Positions 6,697 through 12,333 of a DNA stretch of 19,012 bases are shown one piece after another. A model generated the notes under the pieces. That model was not told the origin of the DNA. It did not search any database and was given only the letters and a program-made list of their open reading frames with translations. The translations under genes and the position numbers were made by a program. Within the stretch, counting starts at the first letter, position 1. The number at the start of each line of letters is the position of its first letter. The DNA is from DAOVDI01 sp965373045 (GTDB lineage Bacteria; Acidobacteriota; Aminicenantia; Aminicenantales; Aminicenantaceae): the NCBI GenBank assembly GCA_965373045.1, contig CBDVEQ010000023.1:1-19012 (forward strand). The letters are read 5' to 3'.

Positions 6697-8271
6697 ATGA
6701 AAGTTAGCAGTGTCAATGAAATGAGACTTCTGGACAGGACTGCGATAGAGCAGTTCGGGATCTCCGAAATTTTCCTTATGGAAAATGCGGGAACTGCGTC
6801 TTTCTCTGCCATTTTGAACGAATTCGGCGTTAAAGAAAGAGCATTTCTAATTTTTTGTGGTACCGGCAACAACGGTGGAGACGGACTGGTTGTAGCGCGA
6901 AAACTCCATTCCATGGGAGGGAAAGTTAAAGTTATCCTTCTAGGAGATGCACAGAAATTCAAAGGAGCAGCAGAGACAAACTATAAAATTATCACAAAAC
7001 TCAAGATCCCCTTGGGCCCGTTCAAATCAACAGATAATCTTATTTTTGACACAGCTAATAGCGATATTCTTATCGATGCTATTTTCGGCACCGGGCTTAC
7101 AAGAGATGTTAAAGGCATTTACCGGGATGTTATCGAATGGATGAACTCCAGCGGCAAACCTATCGTCAGCCTGGATATTCCGTCCGGAGTCAGTGGAGAC
7201 ACAGGACAGGTTCTGGGATATGCGGTCAGGGCAGACTGCACCATAACATTCGGCCTGCCCAAACTGGGAAATATCCTTTATCCCGGATTTGACCTTTGCG
7301 GCAAGCTGTATGTCACTCACATCTCTTTTCCTCCGGAAATGATCGATCAGAAAGGATTTAAGATCGCTATAAACGATCCTACTCCGCTGCCCGAAAGGGA
7401 TCCCAACGGGCATAAGGGAAGTTTTGGAGATGTGCTTTTTCTTGCCGGTGCAGCAGGTTATTTTGGAGCCCCCTATTTTTCAGCCCTGTCCTTTTTAAAG
7501 GCAGGAGGCGGATACTCCCGGCTTGCTTCCCCGGCCTCCATAACCCCCTCTATCGCATCCAAGGGGAGCGAGATCGTTTTTCTCCCTCAGGAGGAAACTT
7601 CCGAGGGAAGCCTCGCTCTCAGCAACAAAAATATGCTGATCCGTCTTTCAGAAGAAGTGGACCTGGTCGTCATAGGCCCTGGTCTCTCCCTTAATCCCCA
7701 GACACAGGAGCTGGTAAAGGAGCTCGTTAGCGCTGTGGAAAAACCGGTTCTTATTGATGGAGACGGCTTAACAGCCATATGCAGCGATCCCGATCTTATC
7801 AGCAGACGTAAATATCCAACCATTCTTACTCCCCATCTTGGCGAGATGTCCAGGATCGCAGGAAAACCCATTTCCGAGATCGAACACGCTAAGACCGACT
7901 TTATCCAGAAACAAGCCAAAAAGTTAAATGCGATCTTAGTGCTTAAGGGCGCTCACTCCCTTATCGGTTTCCCGGATGGAAGAGTGTTCATAAATCTTAG
8001 CGGAAACTCGGGAATGGCCACAGCCGGATCAGGAGACATCCTCACAGGAGTGATCGCTGCCATGTCCGGAGCCGGTCTTTCTCTAGAGGATGCCGTCAGA
8101 ACAGGTGTTTTCCTCCATGGTTTTTCAGGCGATCTGGCTGCAGCAGAGAAGGGAGAAGACGGGATCACAGCCCAAGATATCATGGAGTTTCTTCCTGATG
8201 CTGTCCGTTATTACAGGAATAGTTATTTGGACATTTTACGGGACAGTTATCAAAGTATCTATCAAATCTGA
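6697..8271 (+). CDS. nnr: Bifunctional NAD(P)H-hydrate epimerase / ADP-dependent NAD(P)HX dehydratase
   Basis: Metabolite repair enzyme that epimerises and dehydrates hydrated NADH and NADPH back to the usable cofactors in the cytoplasm. It is 524 aa (E. coli Nnr/YjeF is about 515) with both domains. The N-terminal YjeF_N epimerase domain (about 1-215) has CGTGNNGGDG at 54-63, IDAIFGTGL at 126-134 and LDIPSGVSGDTG at 159-170. The C-terminal ribokinase-like dehydratase domain (about 225-505) has GHKGSFGDV near 238-246, VIGPGL at 325-330, ILTPHLGEM near 376-384, LVLKGAH at 414-420, and the catalytic NSGMATAGSGD ending at Asp447. The start has a good AAGGAG ribosome site. It stands alone; its terminator lies about 290 bases downstream because a repeat element separates them. 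Confidence 0.96.
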   Translation: MKVSSVNEMRLLDRTAIEQFGISEIFLMENAGTASFSAILNEFGVKERAFLIFCGTGNNGGDGLVVARKLHSMGGKVKVILLGDAQKFKGAAETNYKIITKLKIPLGPFKSTDNLIFDTANSDILIDAIFGTGLTRDVKGIYRDVIEWMNSSGKPIVSLDIPSGVSGDTGQVLGYAVRADCTITFGLPKLGNILYPGFDLCGKLYVTHISFPPEMIDQKGFKIAINDPTPLPERDPNGHKGSFGDVLFLAGAAGYFGAPYFSALSFLKAGGGYSRLASPASITPSIASKGSEIVFLPQEETSEGSLALSNKNMLIRLSEEVDLVVIGPGLSLNPQTQELVKELVSAVEKPVLIDGDGLTAICSDPDLISRRKYPTILTPHLGEMSRIAGKPISEIEHAKTDFIQKQAKKLNAILVLKGAHSLIGFPDGRVFINLSGNSGMATAGSGDILTGVIAAMSGAGLSLEDAVRTGVFLHGFSGDLAAAEKGEDGITAQDIMEFLPDAVRYYRNSYLDILRDSYQSIYQI

Positions 8272-8309
8272 TCTCTTTAATAGATCGGCTCGTAAATTGT
8301 TCAGGCTGC

Positions 8310-8544
8310 CCTGGATTATTCACGGGCCGATATGCACGGCGCAGCGCATGAAGCTGTATTCATATACTGCGAATGCGCTGCAACAAAGCAGATCGGCTCG
8401 CCCGTAGGGTAAAATACGACGACATATAGTTAAAACAATACAATTGTAAATAGCCTTAATCCTGATGTTTGGAAAAATCAATGTTAAGAACCAAAATCAT
8501 TAGAAGTATATTTGGGTGTCGTCGAATTTTATGAATCATTCAGG
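8310..8544 (+). mobile_element. 235-bp MITE-like structured repeat, copy 1
   Basis: The ends are inverted repeats: CCTGGATTATTCA at the left, TGAATCATTCAGG at the right (two mismatches). It has the same length and order as copy 2 at 12093-12327; by eye the right-hand 160 bases are about 90% identical, while the left hairpin section is much more diverged. Internal parts are an outer stem GCCGAT (8326-8331)/ATCGGC (8392-8397), a 9-bp hairpin stem GCAGCGCAT (8341-8349)/ATGCGCTGC (8373-8381) with an inner GTAT/ATAC stem, and a second inverted repeat AAATACGACGACA (8412-8424)/TGTCGTCGAATTT (8517-8529). It has no coding capacity. I see no target duplication at this copy, consistent with an older insertion. 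AGATCGGCTCG also occurs just outside the left end (8282-8292), perhaps a scar. Confidence 0.8.
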
Positions 8545-8557
8545 GGAAGAAGGAGTT

Positions 8558-8589
8558 GGGAGAGGAATCTTATAACCCCTCTCCCTTTT
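8558..8589 (+). terminator. Intrinsic terminator of nnr
   Basis: A perfect 8-bp stem GGGAGAGG (8558-8565)/CCTCTCCC (8578-8585) with a 12-base loop is followed by TTTT. It is the first terminator-like structure after nnr but lies 286 bases past its stop, beyond repeat copy 1, which suggests that the repeat was inserted between gene and terminator. Confidence 0.7.
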
Positions 8590-8625
8590 CCTAACCTTGA
8601 CGCTGCCTTGGATGAGGCATCTCTT

Positions 8626-8643
8626 CACATCCTTCCGGATGTG
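8626..8643. repeat. Perfect small hairpin CACATCC-TTCC-GGATGTG
   Basis: A 7-bp perfect stem with a 4-base loop and no T-run. It lies in the spacer between the nnr terminator and the ABC-pilD operon; it could be a regulatory site or a repeat remnant. Confidence 0.45.
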
Positions 8644-8656
8644 ATGATGATCCAAT

Positions 8657-8672
8657 GATGTCATATGGCATC
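8657..8672. promoter_or_regulatory. Near-perfect 16-bp palindrome, candidate operator
   Basis: GATGTCATATGGCATC reads the same on both strands except for one base pair. It sits 127 bases before the ABC ATPase start. A dimeric regulator could bind here; no regulator is encoded nearby. Confidence 0.3.
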
Positions 8673-8690
8673 AACAGGGTCAATCACCTC

Positions 8691-8714
8691 GCAGGGTGAA
8701 TGGCAGGGTGAATT
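8691..8714 (+). repeat. Two 12-bp tandem copies (GCAGGGTGAATG/T)
   Basis: GCAGGGTGAATG is followed directly by GCAGGGTGAATT. It is a recent-looking short duplication in the leader region of the ABC-pilD operon. Function unknown. Confidence 0.55.
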
Positions 8715-8763
8715 TCCTGGCCATCTTCTCACCCTTAAACACTAGTCTCTGACTCACACACTC

Positions 8764-8798
8764 TTGACCATATGAATATATAATGTAAGAATAATCTT
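8764..8798 (+). promoter_or_regulatory. Likely promoter region of the ABC-TPR-pilD operon
   Basis: TTGACC lies at 8764-8769 and a perfect TATAAT at 8779-8784, but only 9 bases separate them, so they cannot act as one sigma-70 pair. Either TATAAT works with a poor -35 (start near 8791, leader of about 8 bases), or TTGACC pairs with a weak TAAGAA-type -10 (8786-8791), which would give a leaderless message. No Shine-Dalgarno sequence precedes the ATG at 8799. Confidence 0.4.
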
Positions 8799-9716
8799 AT
8801 GAATACGGCGCTTAAAATTGAATCTCTTCATAAATCCTTTAAGACCGGTTTTATCCCAAAGAAAAAAACCATCCTCAAGGGAATATCTCTTTCCGTCAAT
8901 GTTGGAGAGATCTTCGGCTATCTCGGCCCAAACGGCGCCGGAAAAACCACAACCATCAAATGTATTCTCGGGCTGATCTTCCCGGATAAAGGTTTTATTG
9001 AAGTTCTCGGTTATCCCTTCCTCTCCTTGAAAGCTAAAGAGAAGCTGGGCTTTCTCCCTGAGAACCCCTATTTCTATGACTATCTTTCCGCCTCTGAATT
9101 TATTGATTTCTACGCCCGGTTGTTCGGTATCAAAAGAACAGAAAGGCAAACCAAGGTCCGGAACCTCCTTCGCCTTGTAGGCTTGGAAAAAGCCGCTCAC
9201 ATTCCATTGAGAAAATTTTCCAGAGGAATGCTCCAGAGAATCGGCTTTTCGCAGGCTCTCATCAATGATCCTGATATTGTCCTCCTGGATGAACCTCTGA
9301 GCGGACTTGATCCCATAGGAAGAAAGGAGATCAGGGACATCATCGTCCGCCTTAAAGAGGAGGGGAAAACCGTTTTTCTTTCCTCTCATATCCTCCAGGA
9401 CATCGAGATGATCTGCGACAGAGTGGCGATCCTCGTAGAAGGAGAAATCATAAACCAGGGAAAGATCACCGAACTTATATCGGAAAAGATCCTGTTCACC
9501 GAAATCGTCGTATCAGGAGTTAAGCCGGATGATCTGACATCCCTGGGAGGAAACGTTTCCACGCAGGGAGACCGGACTCTACTTAAGATCCATGATGAAG
9601 ACAGAGTAGAGAGGATCTTCAAGCTCATCCAATCAAGCGGGGGAAAAATCCACAGCCTGATCCCCAGGACCCAGACCCTGGAAGATATTTTTGTGGAGAT
9701 GGTGAAAAAAACATGA
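8799..9716 (+). CDS. ABC transporter ATPase, probable PilH-like pilus-associated subunit
   Basis: Cytoplasmic ATPase of an ABC-2 type transporter, 305 aa. Walker A GPNGAGKT is at 43-50, the Q-loop region reads LPENPYFYD (86-94), the signature is FSRGM at 140-144 (Arg where LSGGQ has Gly, common in ABC-2 ATPases), Walker B is VLLDEP at 161-166, the D-loop is SGLD and the switch is SSH with His197. A C-terminal extension of about 80 residues follows, as in many ABC-2 ATPases. The stop overlaps the permease start by four bases (ATGA). Because a TPR protein and prepilin peptidase follow in the same operon, it may be the counterpart of PilH of the Myxococcus pilGHI-pilD cluster; sequence alone gives only a generic ABC-2 assignment. 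Confidence 0.9.
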   Translation: MNTALKIESLHKSFKTGFIPKKKTILKGISLSVNVGEIFGYLGPNGAGKTTTIKCILGLIFPDKGFIEVLGYPFLSLKAKEKLGFLPENPYFYDYLSASEFIDFYARLFGIKRTERQTKVRNLLRLVGLEKAAHIPLRKFSRGMLQRIGFSQALINDPDIVLLDEPLSGLDPIGRKEIRDIIVRLKEEGKTVFLSSHILQDIEMICDRVAILVEGEIINQGKITELISEKILFTEIVVSGVKPDDLTSLGGNVSTQGDRTLLKIHDEDRVERIFKLIQSSGGKIHSLIPRTQTLEDIFVEMVKKT

Positions 9717-10477
9717 AAATCCGGACGGTCGCCCTGAATACCTTTAAAGAAGCTATCCGGGACAGAGTTCTGTATCTCCTTCTCTTTTTTTCCGCTGTCT
9801 GCATTATCCTGTCACGGCTGCTCTCCATTCTAACCGTAGGAGACCGGATCAAGATTATAAAAGATGTAGGCCTGGCATCCATTTCTCTGTTCGGCGCTCT
9901 GATGGCCATTCTTATGGGAACAGGCCTGGTCTTCAAGGAGATCGACAAAAAAACGATCTATACCCTTCTCTCCAAGCCTATTCACAGGTTTCAGTTTCTT
10001 CTTGGAAAATTCCTTGGACTGGTTCTTACTCTCCTGATCATGATTGCTCTGATGAGTGTGATATTTCTAACTTTGCTCTTTTTTCACACATTCCACATCG
10101 AGTGGAGGATACTTATTCCCATTTGTTTTGTGTTTATGGAACTTTGCCTGATCACATCTGTTGCCCTTCTTTTTTCCTGTTTTTCAACGCCCATCTTGAG
10201 TTCGCTCTTTTCCCTCTCTTTTTATATCATCGGTCATCTCTCATGGGGACTTGAAACCCTGATCAAAAAAATCCCATCCGCAGGTATGAGGGTTGTGTTT
10301 AAAGCCCTGTATACATTTCTTCCTGATCTCGAAAATTTCAATTTTAAAACTGAGATTGTTCATAACCTTCCCATATCACCGGATATTTACCTGTATTCCG
10401 TTCTTTACGGGATCGCCTACACAGGATTTGTTCTGGTGCTGGCCATGCTTGTATTCCGGAGGAGGGACTTTATTTAG
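9713..10477 (+). CDS. ABC-2 type permease, probable PilI-like
   Basis: Inner-membrane partner of the preceding ATPase, 254 aa. About six membrane spans can be seen, near residues 19-40, 54-74, 97-122, 134-156, 160-178 and 226-247. Conserved-looking elements are the amphipathic N-terminus (NTFKEAIRDRVLY) and the loop FKEIDKKTIYTLLSKPIHRFQFLLGK after span 2, both typical of ABC-2 permeases. It ends RRRDFI, a positively charged cytoplasmic tail, also typical. The substrate is unknown. The 4-base overlap with the ATPase and 4-base gap to the TPR gene argue for a single transcript. In Myxococcus the analogous permease gene, pilI, is needed for pilus formation; transfer of that role here is inference from gene order. 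Confidence 0.88.
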   Translation: MKIRTVALNTFKEAIRDRVLYLLLFFSAVCIILSRLLSILTVGDRIKIIKDVGLASISLFGALMAILMGTGLVFKEIDKKTIYTLLSKPIHRFQFLLGKFLGLVLTLLIMIALMSVIFLTLLFFHTFHIEWRILIPICFVFMELCLITSVALLFSCFSTPILSSLFSLSFYIIGHLSWGLETLIKKIPSAGMRVVFKALYTFLPDLENFNFKTEIVHNLPISPDIYLYSVLYGIAYTGFVLVLAMLVFRRRDFI

Positions 10478-10481
10478 GCTG

Positions 10482-11318
10482 ATGAAAAGATATGTTCTTA
10501 TCGCCTTCCTGCTGGTAAGTTGTATTACCTTTATGGGTCTAAAACTCAGGCTGGACAATATCTCCAAGGAAAAAGTGCCAGGTTCATCCATAATTTACAT
10601 CCCATCTGTTAAATACCTGAAATATGCCACACTGGGATACACCTCTATTGCGGCTGACCTGATCTATCTCTGGGCTATCCAATATTACAGCGACACAGAG
10701 ATCAAGGACCGATATGATCATCTGGAACATATTTTCTCCATCATTTTCGAGATGGATCCCTATTACCTGGATCCCTATGAAATTGGAGCTATCATTGCCG
10801 TATATGAAGCTGAAAATATTGGTGCAGCACTTCGAATTCTTGATAAAGGCATAGAGAATAACCCGGATCAATGGCTTTTTCCATTTGAAGCCGGACATTA
10901 CGCCCAACGCAACTTAAATGACTATCAGACCGCACAGCGTTATTACAAACAGGCCATGGATATTGACGGCGCCCCTCCCCAGGCCAGACGGCTTTTTGCC
11001 AATGCTGCCTTTGAAATCTTTGATTATGAAACTGCTCTTAAAACCTGGTTTGATATCTATCAGACGGCAACGGATGAACGCACACGGAAGATCGCATCAA
11101 ATCATCTTTACCGCGTCCGGGCAGCCATCGATATAAGGGCTATCAAGGAGGCGCTGGCAAAATACAGGGACAGATACAGACACTATCCTCTTAAGCTTGA
11201 TCAGCTTGTCCCCAATGGATACCTACAGGCTGTTCCCCGCGATATGGACAATAAAAAATATATTTATGACCCAAAAACCGGAGAGGTTAAACCTCCTACG
11301 ATCCCATGGAAACGATAA
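10482..11318 (+). CDS. Membrane-anchored TPR protein with pseudopilin-like C-terminal motif (PilG-like position)
   Basis: 278 aa from ATG 10482, four bases after the permease stop. The frame is open to 10293, but that part would overlap the permease by about 185 bases and lacks family character. The N-terminus (MKRYVLIAFLLVSCITFMGL) is an uncleaved anchor or signal peptide, so the rest probably lies in the periplasm. The middle contains TPR-like helical pairs (near 121-215, e.g. YQTAQRYYKQAMDID followed by DYETALKTWFDIYQ). The last 45 residues (YRDRYRHYPLKLDQLVPNGYLQ, then a YIYDPKTGEV stretch) resemble the C-terminal part of GspG-type pseudopilins. A scaffold role in pilus assembly, as for PilG next to PilHI in Myxococcus, is inferred from context. 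Confidence 0.82.
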   Translation: MKRYVLIAFLLVSCITFMGLKLRLDNISKEKVPGSSIIYIPSVKYLKYATLGYTSIAADLIYLWAIQYYSDTEIKDRYDHLEHIFSIIFEMDPYYLDPYEIGAIIAVYEAENIGAALRILDKGIENNPDQWLFPFEAGHYAQRNLNDYQTAQRYYKQAMDIDGAPPQARRLFANAAFEIFDYETALKTWFDIYQTATDERTRKIASNHLYRVRAAIDIRAIKEALAKYRDRYRHYPLKLDQLVPNGYLQAVPRDMDNKKYIYDPKTGEVKPPTIPWKR

Positions 11319-12076
11319 CTTTAATTGTTCTTTTCGGCCTGGTATGGGGAAGTTTTCTGAATGTAGTCATCTATCGCCTGCCTAGAAAGATCAACCTGGT
11401 CTTTCCGCCTTCAGCCTGCCCTGTCTGCAGGAAGCGGATCCGGCCATATGACAACATCCCGATCCTGTCCTATCTGATCCTGAAAGGAAAGTGCCGGTAC
11501 TGCAAAACACCCATTCCATTTTCCTACTTTCTTGTCGAACTTTTAACCCCCCTGTCCTTTCTTGTCCTTTTCAGCCGCTATCCCCTGGATAAACTTTTTT
11601 TTATTTCCTGCCTGTTCACCAGCGCCATGATCGTTCTGGCTTTTATCGATCTGCATCACCAGATCCTTCCGGAGGAGATCACTCTCCCTGGAATATTTCT
11701 TGCTCTGGTCTACTCCGTATTCCGCCCGGACCTTTCCCTTAAACAGGCGCTTTTTGGAGCGGTCGCTGGAGCATTATTCCTCCTTTTTATATACGTCGTA
11801 TATTTACTGTTGAGAAAAAAGGAAGGGCTGGGCATGGGGGATGTAACGATGCTGCTGTTTATCGGCGCATTCCTGGGATTAAAACTGACGATCCTTACAT
11901 TGATGGCAGCCTCATTCTCCGGCGCTCTGGTTGGAGCTGTCTTGATCTTTTCCCGTAAAGAGGACCTGCAGTTCGCACTGCCTTTCGGAACTTTTCTGGC
12001 ACCAGCCGCTTTTTTTTCCCTTGTTTGGGGAAATCAGATCATCAACTGGTATCTCAACCTTTTCAACTCAATATAA
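11306..12076 (+). CDS. pilD: Prepilin peptidase / N-methyltransferase (GspO/PilD family)
   Basis: Inner-membrane aspartyl protease that cleaves class III signal peptides after Gly and methylates the new N-terminal Phe of pilins and pseudopilins. It is 256 aa. The N-terminal methylase region begins FGLVWGSFLNVVIYRLP and has the zinc-type CPVC (38-41) and CRYC (63-66) pairs. The peptidase region has FIDLHHQILPEE with the first catalytic Asp at 115, and GLGMGD with Asp179 (the GxGD motif). Seven to eight membrane spans follow the usual pattern. It starts inside the TPR gene (13-base overlap) and so is translationally coupled. Its likely substrates are the FimT/PilV/PilW/PilX prepilins encoded convergently at 15.9-18.7 kb. 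Only 16 bases separate its stop from repeat copy 2. Confidence 0.95.
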   Translation: METITLIVLFGLVWGSFLNVVIYRLPRKINLVFPPSACPVCRKRIRPYDNIPILSYLILKGKCRYCKTPIPFSYFLVELLTPLSFLVLFSRYPLDKLFFISCLFTSAMIVLAFIDLHHQILPEEITLPGIFLALVYSVFRPDLSLKQALFGAVAGALFLLFIYVVYLLLRKKEGLGMGDVTMLLFIGAFLGLKLTILTLMAASFSGALVGAVLIFSRKEDLQFALPFGTFLAPAAFFSLVWGNQIINWYLNLFNSI

Positions 12077-12086
12077 TATAAACAAT

Positions 12087-12333
12087 TCAGAACCTGGGTT
12101 ATTCACGAACCGATATGCGCGACGCGGCCTGTGAAGCTATAGTTCACCTACCGCGAACAGGCAGCAACAAAGCAGATCGGCTTGCCCAGAGGGGAAAATA
12201 CGACGACATAGAGTTAAAACAAGACAATTGTAAATAGCTTTGATCCTGATATTTGGAAAAATCAATATTAAGAGCCAAAATCATTAGAAGTATATTGAGT
12301 GTCGTCGAATTTTATGAATAATCCAGGTCAGAA
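12087..12333. repeat. 6-bp target-site duplication TCAGAA around repeat copy 2
   Basis: TCAGAA at 12087-12092 directly abuts the left end and TCAGAA at 12328-12333 directly abuts the right end of the 235-bp element. Removing the element and one copy restores CAATTCAGAATTG, a perfect 6+1+6 palindrome. The right-hand duplicate is, on the minus strand, the last sense codon plus the stop codon of pilY1 (TTC TGA). Confidence 0.75.
12093..12327 (+). mobile_element. 235-bp MITE-like structured repeat, copy 2
   Basis: The left end is CCTGGGTTATTCA and the right end TGAATAATCCAGG (inverted, one mismatch), with flanking TCAGAA duplications. The outer stem is CCGAT (12110-12114)/ATCGG (12176-12180). 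The hairpin is GCGGCCTGT (12124-12132)/ACAGGCAGC (12157-12165), nine positions with one mismatch, enclosing a short TAG/CTA stem. Stem bases differ from copy 1 at several paired positions yet pairing is kept. The right half repeats the CGACGAC/GTCGTCG inverted pair seen in copy 1. It fills the gap between the convergent pilD and pilY1 genes. It encodes no transposase, so any movement would need one supplied elsewhere. A structural element role (e.g. bidirectional 3' end) is an alternative. Confidence 0.85.

Noticed and set aside
8466..8504. 12-codon peptide inside repeat copy 1
   Set aside because: The ATG is ATA in copy 2, so a start codon is not conserved and there is no coding signal.
8310..8544. 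Integron attC site or CRISPR-like repeat
   Set aside because: The conserved structure with variable sequence recalls attC, but there is no integrase gene or cassette arrangement, and the copies have transposon-like inverted ends with a target duplication instead. Copies are far apart, not arrayed with spacers.
8764..8784. TTGACC and TATAAT as a single promoter
   Set aside because: The spacing is 9 bases, far too short for sigma-70; they may belong to different promoters.
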